Positions 1 through 9,675 of a stretch of DNA of 64,000 nt are shown here, piece after piece. Positions within the stretch are counted from its first letter, which is position 1. Each line of letters starts with the position of its first letter. A program made the translations under genes and the position numbers. A model generated the notes under the pieces. That model was not told the DNA's origin. It saw nothing but the letters and a program-made list of their open reading frames with translations, and did no database searches. Location of the stretch: the NCBI GenBank assembly GCA_014190015.1, contig BJFT01000003.1, forward strand, positions 30,190-94,189, written 5' to 3'. The DNA comes from Actinomycetes bacterium (GTDB lineage: Bacteria; Actinomycetota; Actinomycetes; Nanopelagicales; Nanopelagicaceae).

Positions 1-2
1 TA

Positions 3-503
3 TTAGATGCAGCAGATTTTCATCGCTTCCGTGACCTAGGTGTAATTGCAAACTTTGGTCCGCTGTGGTGTCGTCAAGATCCAATGCAAGCAATTTCATC
101 TGCGCCACGCATTGGTCCAGAGCGCACAGGTCGTCAGTATCAATTGCGTTCACTCATTGATGATGGTGTGCGCGTTGCATTCGGCAGCGACTGGCCGGTG
201 ACATCAGAAGTTGTTTTAGAAGGCTTGCCTGTATCTGTTCACAGACAAACTCCTGAGCGCTCTCCTGAGGGTGGATGGATTCCACATGAGAAAATCACAA
301 TGCCGGAAGCGTTTGCTTGTTACACAAGTGAAGTCGCTTACCAAGCATTTGGTGAAAATATCTGGGGAACATTAGCTCCCGGATTTAACGCAGATTTTGT
401 TGTGTTACCTAAGAATCCATTTGAGATTGATCCGCATGCAGTTAGTGATATGGAAGTTCTATTTACTTATAGAAACGGAGAAGCCATTTACTCCGCTAAG
501 TAG
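3..503 (+). CDS. Amidohydrolase family (YtcJ-like) protein, C-terminal part, truncated by window start
   Basis: Frame is open from position 3 through the listed ORF; 'GVRVAFGSDWPV...' and 'G(T)LAPGFNADFVVL' are typical of amidohydrolase_3 C-termini. Confidence 0.8.
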   Translation, partial: LDAADFHRFRDLGVIANFGPLWCRQDPMQAISSAPRIGPERTGRQYQLRSLIDDGVRVAFGSDWPVTSEVVLEGLPVSVHRQTPERSPEGGWIPHEKITMPEAFACYTSEVAYQAFGENIWGTLAPGFNADFVVLPKNPFEIDPHAVSDMEVLFTYRNGEAIYSAK

Positions 504-532
504 CGAGGTAAATGGCTTCTACCGTTTTATTT
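480..532 (+). terminator. Intrinsic terminator: GAAGCCATTTAC...GTAAATGGCTTC stem then TACCGTTTTATTT
   Basis: 12-bp perfect arms (480-491 / 508-519) followed by a T-rich tract; overlaps the end of the upstream CDS. Confidence 0.8.
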
Positions 533-534
533 AA

Positions 535-1965
535 TTAGTGCTTTGTTAGGTTTCCTTCTGCTGCAGCCATTGCTGCTTCCTTTTTGAGGTCAATTCCCTT
601 AGCAAGGATTAAGTACACAATCGCACTGACTGGGAGTCCAACAAAGAGTGAGTAATCCACACTTCCTAAACTCTTAGCAATTGGTCCTACGTAAGGTGTT
701 GTCACGAAGAATGGAATCATCGACAGGAAGCCAACGATGTATGCAGTGTTTCCACGCCATCCCCAACGTCCATAGATACCGTCCTTCTTGAAGATTTCTC
801 CAATTACATAAACGCCCTTGCGGACGAAGAAGTAATCCACCAAGTTAACAGCAGTCCATGGCGTGAAGAGGTATGCCAAGAAGACAAGTGCGTTGCCGTA
901 GAAGCTATTGAAGCGATCTTCTCCAACGAACTGAGCAATACCCCAAACTGTTAAGCCCATAATAAGAAGAGCAATTAAACGCGCCTTCTTAGTTGGGTTT
1001 ACACGCTTGATTGAATCTGCCATAGAAATAAGTGTGAGGGATCCACCGTATGCGTTAACTGACATAACAACTAGAAGACCGGCTAAGAGAACAATAAGAA
1101 GGACTGTTCCAAAGCCACTGAAGATCGAATCTCCTACTGCTTTAAATGCTGCAACTGGTGCGAGTTCTCCATCAGGACCTGATGCAAATGCACCAAGACC
1201 AAACACCCACACACCAGAAAGTGCACTCGCTAAATAAGTTGCCTTAAATGTTGAGCGAACACCTTCAGTTGCTGGAAGGTAACGTGAATAATCTGAAACA
1301 TATGGAGCCCAACCAAGTTGGAATCCAGCGATAATCACGAAAGCTGTCATGAATGGCGCCAATTGGAAGTTACCAAGATCGAAGGCACCCTCTGGGAATG
1401 ATCCTCGAAGTACTACTCCGATAGTCATAACACCTAGTGTGATAATTGAAGGCCAAAAGAGAATTCTGTTAATGAAGTGGATTTGGCTATAACCATAAAT
1501 CGCAATAACTGTTGCGATAACGGCTGCTATAAAAAACCCAACTTCTGATGGAATCTTAAAGATTTCATTCATAGCCGCACCAGATAAAATTGCATCGGAT
1601 GTGTTGTAAGTAATGTAATTAACAAGGGCGAAAATCCACACTGTAAATGCAGCGCCAATGTAGCCAAACTGAGCACGAGACTGCACTAGCTGCGGAAGTC
1701 CTAGTTGCGGTCCCTGTGCTGAGTGAAATGCCATGAAGAAGGTTCCAAAGAGTGAACCAAGTACAACTGCGATGAAAGTCCAAATGAGATTTCCACCCAA
1801 TGAGAGTGCAACCACACCAGTAGCCATCGCTACAAGGTTTACGTTTCCTACGAACCAGACGTTTCCTAAATCTCGGGATTTTCCAAAGCGTTCTGAGTGA
1901 GGAATGAAGTCAACGCTTCGCGTTTCTACTTGGGAAGGTGCCAATGCTTTATCTGACGAGCTCAT
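535..1965 (-). CDS. NCS1 family (cytosine/purine/allantoin-type) permease
   Basis: 476 aa polytopic protein with NCS1-like sequence; SD AAGGAGA upstream. Confidence 0.85.
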   Translation of the reverse strand: MSSSDKALAPSQVETRSVDFIPHSERFGKSRDLGNVWFVGNVNLVAMATGVVALSLGGNLIWTFIAVVLGSLFGTFFMAFHSAQGPQLGLPQLVQSRAQFGYIGAAFTVWIFALVNYITYNTSDAILSGAAMNEIFKIPSEVGFFIAAVIATVIAIYGYSQIHFINRILFWPSIITLGVMTIGVVLRGSFPEGAFDLGNFQLAPFMTAFVIIAGFQLGWAPYVSDYSRYLPATEGVRSTFKATYLASALSGVWVFGLGAFASGPDGELAPVAAFKAVGDSIFSGFGTVLLIVLLAGLLVVMSVNAYGGSLTLISMADSIKRVNPTKKARLIALLIMGLTVWGIAQFVGEDRFNSFYGNALVFLAYLFTPWTAVNLVDYFFVRKGVYVIGEIFKKDGIYGRWGWRGNTAYIVGFLSMIPFFVTTPYVGPIAKSLGSVDYSLFVGLPVSAIVYLILAKGIDLKKEAAMAAAEGNLTKH

Positions 1966-2083
1966 TGATTCTCCTTATAGGTACCCGGAAAACATCCGGA
2001 CATAAAGAAAATGGTAGAACTCAAAATGGGCTATGTCTTGAATACTGGCGAGTTTTTTTACCTAATTTGAGCGTGGGTGCAAA

Positions 2084-3052
2084 TTATTTTGCTGCAAATG
2101 CGCTGATTAATTCATACATCGCATGCGATGCCGCGATGCCAGTGATCTGGGCGTGATCATAGGCTGGAGCAACCTCAACAATGTCGGCACCAACAACATT
2201 CATGCCTGCTGTTGCACGCAATACAGATAACAACTCACGACTTGTTAATCCCCCCGCCTCTGGTGTTCCAGTGCCTGGTGCATGTGCAGGATCAAGTACA
2301 TCTATATCAATACTTATATATGTTGGACGATCACCAACTCGGGCTTTCATTTTTTCAATTGCTGCACCAACTCCAAGGTCTTGGAATTCAACGCTAGAGA
2401 AAATCTGGAAACCAAGTGCTTTGTCCTCGGTTAAATCCTTTGCGGCATATAAGGGTCCGCGAATACCAATATGCATGCAACCTTCTGGATCCAACAAACC
2501 TTCTTCACTTGCACGTCTAAATGTTGTGCCGTGTGTGTAATCGGCGCCGAAATATGAATCCCACGTATCTAAATGTGCATCAAAGTGCACAACGCTAATT
2601 GGTCCGTGATTTGCTTTGAGTGAGCGCAAGATTGGCAGAGTAATCGTGTGATCTCCCCCGATTGTCACAATCTTCTTTGCGCGCTCTGCAAGCTGGTCAT
2701 AGTTTTTATGAATACTTGAAATCGCTTCTTCAATATTAAATGGGTTGGCTGCGAAATCGCCTGCATCAACAACTTGTTGAGTAGCAAAGGGTGAAACATT
2801 TGTCTCCGGGTTATATGGACGCAATAGTCGTGAAGCTTCGCGCACATGGCTAGGACCAAATCGTGCACCCGGACGATATGAAACTCCTGAATCAAATGGC
2901 ACTCCAACAATTGCTACATCAACATCTGTCACTTCATTGATTTGTGGCAATAAAGCAAAGGTTGCGATTCCCCCATAGCGAGGCATCTGTGTTGCGTCCA
3001 CTTGGCCAACAATTTTGCCCGAATTTACGCGAGGAGTTTTATTTTCGCTCAT
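2084..3052 (-). CDS. Agmatinase/ureohydrolase (SpeB-like) family protein
   Basis: Mn-binding motifs [27 protein letters not shown] at 3052 preferred over GTG at 3055. Confidence 0.85.
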   Translation of the reverse strand: MSENKTPRVNSGKIVGQVDATQMPRYGGIATFALLPQINEVTDVDVAIVGVPFDSGVSYRPGARFGPSHVREASRLLRPYNPETNVSPFATQQVVDAGDFAANPFNIEEAISSIHKNYDQLAERAKKIVTIGGDHTITLPILRSLKANHGPISVVHFDAHLDTWDSYFGADYTHGTTFRRASEEGLLDPEGCMHIGIRGPLYAAKDLTEDKALGFQIFSSVEFQDLGVGAAIEKMKARVGDRPTYISIDIDVLDPAHAPGTGTPEAGGLTSRELLSVLRATAGMNVVGADIVEVAPAYDHAQITGIAASHAMYELISAFAAK

Positions 3053-3058
3053 CACGCA

Positions 3059-3064
3059 AGAGTA
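3059..3064 (-). promoter_or_regulatory. Candidate -10 (TACTCT) placing the TSS at the ureohydrolase ATG (leaderless)
   Basis: TACTCT-N6-ATG on the minus strand, no SD. Confidence 0.4.
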
Positions 3065-3162
3065 CTCGCTACTTTTTCCTATCTTCCATCTAGCGCTTAT
3101 ACCTATTTACTGTAAGTATTTGCCTTCCAAGCCCACCCCACGCGGGCTAACAAGGAGGATGA

Positions 3163-4890
3163 ATGAGACGCTCTAGAACACTCGTATCTCTCATTGCCCT
3201 GAGCTTTGTTCTCAGTGCATGCGGTAGCTCGAGTTCTGACAGTGGTTCAGATTCAAGCGCACAAGGTCAAGAAGGTGTTCTTGCGCCTTATGACGCATCA
3301 AAAGCTGGTGGAACACTAACTCTGGTTGCAAAAGGTGCAGCTGGAACATTAGATCCACACATTAACTACACACTTCAATTCTGGCAGCTATACCAGGCTA
3401 CATACGATGGTTTGCTTGCATTTAGAAAAGTAGATGGTCCTAAGTCATTCGAAACAGTTCCGGATTTAGCAGAAGCACTTCCAGAACTCAGTGATGGTGG
3501 AAAGACTCTTACATTTACATTGCGTAAGGGAATTAAATTCTCAGATGGCCGTGAAGTTACTGTCAATGATGTTAAGGCATCATTTGAGCGTATCTTCAAG
3601 GTGTCATCACCAACAGCCGGTGGTTTCTATAACGGAATCGTTGGAGCTGATGCATGTTTGGCAAAGCCAGCAACTTGTAAGTTGGATCAAGGCGTAATTG
3701 TTGATCCAGCAACTAACAAGATTGAAATTAAATTGACTGCACCAGATGCAACAATTAACTACAAGCTATCTCTGCCACACGCAGTTATTCTTCCTGCTGA
3801 TGCACCATCTAAGGATGCGGGTACAACTCCAATTCCTACAACAGGTCCTTACATGTTTGCTTCATATGATCCAAACAAGGAACTTAAGATGGTTCGTAAT
3901 CCAAACTTCCAAGAGTGGAACCGCGAAGCGCAACCAGCTGGTTACCCAGATGAAATCGTTTACCAATTCGGTCTTACAGCTGAAGCACAAGTAAACGCAA
4001 TCAAGAATGGCCAGGCTGACTGGATGCTCGATCCAATTCCTGCAGATCGTCTCTCAGAAATTGGAACTGAACTTCCAAACCAGATCAATGTTCATACATT
4101 GACAGCTATGTGGTACTTGCCAATGAACACAAACTTGGCACCATTTAATAACGTCAAAGCACGTCAAGCTGTGAACTACGCAATTGACCGCAATGCAATG
4201 GTAAAGATCTTCGGTGGAGAACAACTTGCAACACCTGCATGTACGTTCTTGCCACCAGGATTCCCAGGGCACAAGGACTTCTGCCAATACACAGCAGGTG
4301 CTTCCGTTGAATCTCCTGCACAAAGTTGGGCTGCGCCAGATATCGAAAAGGCGAAGCAACTAGTTAAGGAGTCAGGAACAGCTGGCCAGAAAGTTGGCAT
4401 CGTTGTATCTGATGACGAAGTGAATAAGCAGATGGGTGAATATCTCCAGAGCGTCCTAAACCAAATCGGTTACAAGGCAACTTTGAAGCCAATCTCATCA
4501 AACATTCAATTCACTTACATTCAGAACACAAAGAACAAGGTTCAAATCTCGGTAACACAGTGGTACCAAGATTTCCCTGCAGCGATGGACTTCTTGTACA
4601 TCTTGCTCGGTTGTGAATCATTTACACCTGGTTCAGATTCATCAATTAACATGGCTGGTTATTGCAATAAAGACCTTAACAAGCGCATGATTGCAGCGAT
4701 GGACCTTGGTGTAACCGATCAAGCAGCAGCAGATAAAGAGTGGGGCGAAATTGATCAAGCGATCATGGCCGAAGCTCCTGTAGCTGTTGCATTTACACCA
4801 AAGCAGATCGACTTCTTGTCTGCTCGTGTAAAGAACTACAACTTCTCCAAGCAGTTCTACATGTTGGTTAGCCAACTACAGGTGAAGTAA
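3163..4890 (+). CDS. ABC transporter substrate-binding lipoprotein, peptide/SBP_bac_5 family
   Basis: Lipobox LSACGSSS, SBP_bac_5-like sequence; SD AAGGAGG; followed by permeases and two ATPases. Confidence 0.9.
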   Translation: MRRSRTLVSLIALSFVLSACGSSSSDSGSDSSAQGQEGVLAPYDASKAGGTLTLVAKGAAGTLDPHINYTLQFWQLYQATYDGLLAFRKVDGPKSFETVPDLAEALPELSDGGKTLTFTLRKGIKFSDGREVTVNDVKASFERIFKVSSPTAGGFYNGIVGADACLAKPATCKLDQGVIVDPATNKIEIKLTAPDATINYKLSLPHAVILPADAPSKDAGTTPIPTTGPYMFASYDPNKELKMVRNPNFQEWNREAQPAGYPDEIVYQFGLTAEAQVNAIKNGQADWMLDPIPADRLSEIGTELPNQINVHTLTAMWYLPMNTNLAPFNNVKARQAVNYAIDRNAMVKIFGGEQLATPACTFLPPGFPGHKDFCQYTAGASVESPAQSWAAPDIEKAKQLVKESGTAGQKVGIVVSDDEVNKQMGEYLQSVLNQIGYKATLKPISSNIQFTYIQNTKNKVQISVTQWYQDFPAAMDFLYILLGCESFTPGSDSSINMAGYCNKDLNKRMIAAMDLGVTDQAAADKEWGEIDQAIMAEAPVAVAFTPKQIDFLSARVKNYNFSKQFYMLVSQLQVK

Positions 4891-4894
4891 CTAC

Positions 4895-5911
4895 ATGACT
4901 ACGCACGAACCAGCGTTCGATCTCTCTTCGGAGAGTCCGGGCAAAATTGCCCTCCGAACGCTGGTTCGTGATCGTAGATCGTGGATTGCTTCATCGATGT
5001 TGCTTGTCGTTGTTGCACTCACACTCTCTGCTCCGCTTTACGCATCACTTATTTCAAAGACAGACCCATTTGTTTCAACAATTAACGGAACCGTCGTATT
5101 AGATGGCGTAGAAGTTCAAGTTTTGCAGCAATCCACTGAAGGTCTCAAACTTGGTGTTAATCCCATTGGACCTACGTGGAAGATCGGCCCTTACTTTTTA
5201 GGTGCAGACAATCAAGGCCGCGATGTGGCTGCACGTTTGTTATATGGCGGCACAAATACTTTATTAATTGGTTTTTCAGCAGCCGCACTCACACTCATTG
5301 TTGCAACTCTTGTCGGTGTAATCGCGGGCTATTCAGGAAGAATTATTGACTCTGTTATCTCTCGAATTTTAGATGTTATCTGGGCCTTCCCTGTTTATCT
5401 TTTATCTATCTCCCTCTCTGTTGTGCTCTTAACCAGCGGATTTAAATGGGGGCCGCTCTCTCTAGAAGCAGGTTCGCTCTATTTACCAATATTTATTATC
5501 GGTCTTGTGTATGTGCCATACGTTGCACGCCCAATTCGCGGACAAGTACTTGCACTGCGCGAACGCGAATTCGTAAAAGCTGCAATTGGTGGAGGCGCGA
5601 AAAACTCCACAATTATCTTCCGTGAAATCTTGCCTAACGTAATTCCCAGCGTTTTAGTATTTATTCCTCTGATGGTTTCTCTCGCAATGCTTACTGAGTC
5701 AGCGCTCTCATTCTTATCTATTGGTGTTCAGCCACCGGATGCATCGTGGGGCACAATTATTAAAGATGGACTAGGACTTCTGTATACGCGACCAATCGTT
5801 GCTCTGACTCCAGGTCTTTTCATCGTTGTAACGGCTGTCGCCCTTAACTTGCTCGGCGATGCGGTGCGCGATGCTCTAGATCCTAAAGCTCGTCTGCGTG
5901 GTGCATTTTGA
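4895..5911 (+). CDS. Peptide-type ABC transporter permease (DppC-like)
   Basis: BPD_transp motif region 'EREFVKAAIGGGAKNSTIIFREILPN'. Confidence 0.88.
   Translation: MTTHEPAFDLSSESPGKIALRTLVRDRRSWIASSMLLVVVALTLSAPLYASLISKTDPFVSTINGTVVLDGVEVQVLQQSTEGLKLGVNPIGPTWKIGPYFLGADNQGRDVAARLLYGGTNTLLIGFSAAALTLIVATLVGVIAGYSGRIIDSVISRILDVIWAFPVYLLSISLSVVLLTSGFKWGPLSLEAGSLYLPIFIIGLVYVPYVARPIRGQVLALREREFVKAAIGGGAKNSTIIFREILPNVIPSVLVFIPLMVSLAMLTESALSFLSIGVQPPDASWGTIIKDGLGLLYTRPIVALTPGLFIVVTAVALNLLGDAVRDALDPKARLRGAF
4899..4977 (+). promoter_or_regulatory. Nested inverted repeat / three-way-junction-like RNA structure at the 5' end of the dppC-like gene
   Basis: CTACG (4899-4903)/CGTAG (4973-4977); ACGAACCAGCGTTCG (4905-4919)/CGAACGCTGGTTCGT (4955-4969) perfect 15 bp; internal hairpins CTCTC-TTCG-GAGAG (4922-4935) and GGGCAA-AA-TTGCCC (4939-4952). 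Confidence 0.75.
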
Positions 5912-6876
5912 CGCGATTTGTTATTAAGCGCCTTGCCGCTGCCGTTTTCGTTCTGGTTTCGATCAGTATCTTGGTATTTCTCATTTTCTTTGCAACCCCT
6001 GGTGTGGATCCTGCAGCACGCATCGCAGGAAGAAATGCTGATCAATTAACTCTGCAGCAAGTACGCGCAACCTTTGACTTAGATAAGCCTTTGCACATCC
6101 GATATGTCTCAATGATGAAACACTTATTCATTGATCGCGACCTAACTTCTTATGTAAACCGCGGTGCAGAAGTGTTGCCACAACTAACTCAAGCAATTCC
6201 AGCAACTCTCTCACTGGTTTTTGGTGCAGCAATTATTTGGTTACTCCTCGGATTAATACTTGGAATAACGGCCGCAGGAATGCGAAAATCCTGGGTAGAC
6301 CCCGCAATTGGAATTATCGGAATCATTGGCGTATCTCTGCCTGTGTATTGGCTCGGCGAGGTGGTCAACTTAATAACGCAAGGGCGTTTGCACGCCACTT
6401 TATTTAGGTGGGTTCCACCTCTTGGTTATGTTCCATTTACCGAAAGTCCGGGTGGCTGGTTCTTAGCACTTCTCTTTCCGTGGCTGACGCTTTCACTCTT
6501 ATACGCAGGTATTTATATTCGAGTGATCCGCAGCGAAATTGTTAGCTTGATGCAAGAAGATTTCATCAAGACAGAGCGTGCAAAGGGTGCGGGCGAGAAG
6601 CGAATCTTGATTAAGCACGCCAGCCGAATGAGTCTTATAACGGTTGTCTCGCTCTTCGGTTTAGATTTCGGCGCTCTAGTTGGTGGCTCGGCGCTGCTGA
6701 CAGAAGTTGTATTCGGTATTCAAGGTGTAGGTCGACTTACTTTTACTGCGCTTCAAAACTTTGATTTACCTTTAATTATGGCAACAGTTATGTATGCAGC
6801 CTTCTTTATTGTTATCGCAAACGCCATCGTTGACTTGGTTTATGCGTGGATAGATCCTCGGGTGCGTCGTGGCTGA
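5908..6876 (+). CDS. Peptide-type ABC transporter permease (DppB-like), TTG start
   Basis: BPD_transp family; TTG start overlaps upstream TGA by 4 nt. Confidence 0.87.
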   Translation: MTRFVIKRLAAAVFVLVSISILVFLIFFATPGVDPAARIAGRNADQLTLQQVRATFDLDKPLHIRYVSMMKHLFIDRDLTSYVNRGAEVLPQLTQAIPATLSLVFGAAIIWLLLGLILGITAAGMRKSWVDPAIGIIGIIGVSLPVYWLGEVVNLITQGRLHATLFRWVPPLGYVPFTESPGGWFLALLFPWLTLSLLYAGIYIRVIRSEIVSLMQEDFIKTERAKGAGEKRILIKHASRMSLITVVSLFGLDFGALVGGSALLTEVVFGIQGVGRLTFTALQNFDLPLIMATVMYAAFFIVIANAIVDLVYAWIDPRVRRG

Positions 6877-7849
6877 AAAACTATTAGAAGTTAAGAACCT
6901 CTGCGTCTCTTTCAAGACTCGCAAGGGTGTCGTGCGCGCTGTAAATAACCTCTCGTTTTCTATCAACCATGGTGAAGTCTTGGGCATCGTTGGTGAATCA
7001 GGATCCGGTAAGAGCGTTTCGATGAGCGCTGTAATGGGGCTGATTAAAGATGAAAACGCTGAAATTACTGGCGAAGTTTTCTTCAATGGCGAAGATTTGC
7101 TAAAGAAAAGCGATGAAGAGCTACGTGCCATTCGCGGTAAAGATATTGCGATGGTTTTCCAGGACCCAATGACTGCGCTAACACCTGTCTATACAATCGG
7201 CTGGCATATTCGCGAACAGTTGCAACTACATAGCGATATTTCAGATAAAGATGCTAAGGCTCGTGCAATCGAACTTCTAGAAGAAGTGGGAATTCCAGAT
7301 CCTGAAAAGCGTGTGGACCAATACCCACATGAGTTCTCTGGTGGAATGAGACAGCGTGCAATTATTGCAATGGCGCTGTCATTGAATCCAAAACTATTAA
7401 TTGCCGATGAACCGACCACGGCGTTAGATGTAACAATTCAGGCGCAGATTCTAGATCTCCTCGAAAGATTGCGTAAGACCTATAACTCTTCAATCATCAT
7501 CATTACTCACGATATGGGGGTTGTCTCCGAACTCTCCTCAGAAGTTTTGGTTATGTACGCCGGTCGTATGGTTGAGCGATCAACAAAGAGTTCTCTATTT
7601 GCTAATCCGCAGCACCCTTACACAAAGGGATTAATGAACTCTGTGCCACGAGTAGACCGTGCGCGCACATCACGCCTTGAAACAATCTCAGGCCAACCAG
7701 CATCTTTACTTAACTTGCCGAGTGGATGTGCCTTTAGAAATCGATGCCCATCTGCGCACGCTGCATGTACTGAACAACCAACATTTATCTCTGATAGCAA
7801 TGGATACGGCGCTGCCTGTTTCCTTCTCACTGAAGGAGTGCGCTCATGA
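6869..7849 (+). CDS. Oligopeptide/dipeptide ABC transporter ATP-binding protein (DppD-like)
   Basis: Walker A GESGSGKS, signature FSGGMRQR, C-terminal oligo_HPY Cys motif. Confidence 0.92.
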   Translation: MAEKLLEVKNLCVSFKTRKGVVRAVNNLSFSINHGEVLGIVGESGSGKSVSMSAVMGLIKDENAEITGEVFFNGEDLLKKSDEELRAIRGKDIAMVFQDPMTALTPVYTIGWHIREQLQLHSDISDKDAKARAIELLEEVGIPDPEKRVDQYPHEFSGGMRQRAIIAMALSLNPKLLIADEPTTALDVTIQAQILDLLERLRKTYNSSIIIITHDMGVVSELSSEVLVMYAGRMVERSTKSSLFANPQHPYTKGLMNSVPRVDRARTSRLETISGQPASLLNLPSGCAFRNRCPSAHAACTEQPTFISDSNGYGAACFLLTEGVRS

Positions 7850-8805
7850 GCCAAGAGATTTTAAGAGTAAATAACGTCAGCAGAATTTATGAAACTAGCG
7901 GTGGCAGTTTTGGTCGCAAAAACAAAGTTTCAGCACTCGACGGAGTTTCATTTAATCTTGTCCACGGAGAAACTCTTGGAATAGTTGGTGAGTCCGGCTG
8001 CGGTAAATCCACTTTGGGCAGAATCATTTCCAGACTTGATACACCAACAAGTGGCGAGATTATTTATAAAGGAAATGACATCGCTAAGAAGTCATTATCT
8101 GCAATGCGTCCTTTGCGTAAAGAGATTCAATTTATCTTCCAGGATCCATACGCATCCCTTAATCCACGTCGCCAAATTGGTGCAATCATTGAAGAACCAA
8201 TGCGCATTCACGGAATGGGCAAAGATGAGCGTCGTGCACGTGCTCACGAACTTCTTGAAAAGGTTGGACTCGATAAGAACTCTTATGAAAAATATCCGCA
8301 CGAGTTCTCAGGCGGACAACGTCAGCGCGTAGTTATCGCTCGCGCCCTTACTCTCAAGCCCGAGTTAATCATCGCTGACGAACCAGTTAGCGCACTGGAT
8401 GTATCTATTCAGGCACAGGTCCTTAACCTCTTTAAAGAACTACAAGATGAGATGAAGTTGACCTACATTTTCGTAGCTCACGATCTTGGAGTGGTTCGGC
8501 ATATCTCAGATCGCATTGCTGTGATGTATTTAGGAAAGATCGTCGAACTCGGTTCTGTAGAAGAGATTTATAACAACCCACAACATCCTTATACGAAGGC
8601 GTTGTTATCGGCTAACCCACGTATTGATCAGAGCGCAAAGAGCACGCGACAGATTTTGACTGGAGATATTCCATCTCCACTTAATCGTCCAAGTGGTTGT
8701 TCATTCCACACACGCTGCCCTATTGCAGTGCCAGAGTGCAGCACACGCGAGCCAGAGCTACGCCGTATTGGCGCAGTTGATGTTGCTTGTAATTTAGTCG
8801 TGTGA
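7846..8805 (+). CDS. Oligopeptide/dipeptide ABC transporter ATP-binding protein (DppF-like)
   Basis: Walker A GESGCGKS, signature FSGGQRQR, oligo_HPY C-terminus. Confidence 0.92.
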   Translation: MSQEILRVNNVSRIYETSGGSFGRKNKVSALDGVSFNLVHGETLGIVGESGCGKSTLGRIISRLDTPTSGEIIYKGNDIAKKSLSAMRPLRKEIQFIFQDPYASLNPRRQIGAIIEEPMRIHGMGKDERRARAHELLEKVGLDKNSYEKYPHEFSGGQRQRVVIARALTLKPELIIADEPVSALDVSIQAQVLNLFKELQDEMKLTYIFVAHDLGVVRHISDRIAVMYLGKIVELGSVEEIYNNPQHPYTKALLSANPRIDQSAKSTRQILTGDIPSPLNRPSGCSFHTRCPIAVPECSTREPELRRIGAVDVACNLVV

Positions 8806-9672
8806 ATCTAAGAACTCAGCAACAACTCTCTTAAACTTCGCAGGCTCTTCAACGTGTGGCATGTGAGACGACTCAGCAAATAACTCCCACTTAGATCCTG
8901 GAATTAAGCCGTTAATTTCTTTGACCATCGCTGGAGTTGCTTCGTCATATTGGCCTGAAACCAAGAGAGTTGGAGTTTTAATCTCTTTGAGTTGTGGGCG
9001 AATATCCCAATGCTTGAGCGAACCAATTACGTGGAACTCACTTGGTCCATTCATCGTGTGATAAACAGTTGGGTCTGCAGCTAATTGATCAAAGCTTGCG
9101 ACAACATATGGTGGTTGTGGAATTCGGCACAAGTGACGTGAGTAGAAAACATCAACGGCTGCGATGTATTCAGGATCCTCAGTTGTTTCTGCCGCTTCAT
9201 GTTTAAGAAGAGTTGCTTCAACTTCAGGTGGTAACTCTTTGCGAAGTTTGTTTGCTTCAGATACCCAGACTTCCATGCTTGCAGGAGAGTCCGCAACAAC
9301 GAGTGCGTTTAATCCCTTTGGATTTTGGATTGCGAATTGCATACCGAGCATTCCGCCCCATGATTGACCAACAATGTTGTATTTATTTGAAATACCTAGA
9401 TGCTCGGTAAGAAGCACTAGCTCTTCCATGAATAACTCTGGAGTCCAGAACTCTTTTGGCTTATCCGGCAAGTGAGTTGAATTGCCGCAACCAATTTGGT
9501 CATACAAAACGCCTGCGCGACCTGTTTGAGCTAATACATCAGCAATTGGTTCACAGTAATTATGGCCGGCGCCTGGTCCGCCATGCAAAATCATCACAGG
9601 AGTCTTTGAACTCTTTAGATCGCCGACTACTCGATACCAAGTGGTTCCATGCTGCCATTTCATTTCGCTCAT
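8794..9672 (-). CDS. Alpha/beta hydrolase, proline iminopeptidase family
   Basis: HGGPGAGHNY oxyanion motif and GQSWGG nucleophile elbow. Confidence 0.88.
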   Translation of the reverse strand: MSEMKWQHGTTWYRVVGDLKSSKTPVMILHGGPGAGHNYCEPIADVLAQTGRAGVLYDQIGCGNSTHLPDKPKEFWTPELFMEELVLLTEHLGISNKYNIVGQSWGGMLGMQFAIQNPKGLNALVVADSPASMEVWVSEANKLRKELPPEVEATLLKHEAAETTEDPEYIAAVDVFYSRHLCRIPQPPYVVASFDQLAADPTVYHTMNGPSEFHVIGSLKHWDIRPQLKEIKTPTLLVSGQYDEATPAMVKEINGLIPGSKWELFAESSHMPHVEEPAKFKRVVAEFLDSHD

Positions 9673-9675
9673 GAT

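Noticed and set aside
1007-1237. Numerous 60-150 aa ORFs antisense to or in alternate frames of long genes (e.g. 1007-1237, 2181-2540, 34150-34806, 54251-54790)
   Set aside because: They overlap well-supported conserved genes, have biased compositions typical of shadow frames and no recognisable domains or SD.
1966-2083. Riboswitch upstream of the NCS1 permease (short CCGGA/TCCGG hairpin, paired AACTC/GAGTT)
   Set aside because: I could not match it to guanidine, purine or other known riboswitch consensus; only short weak stems.
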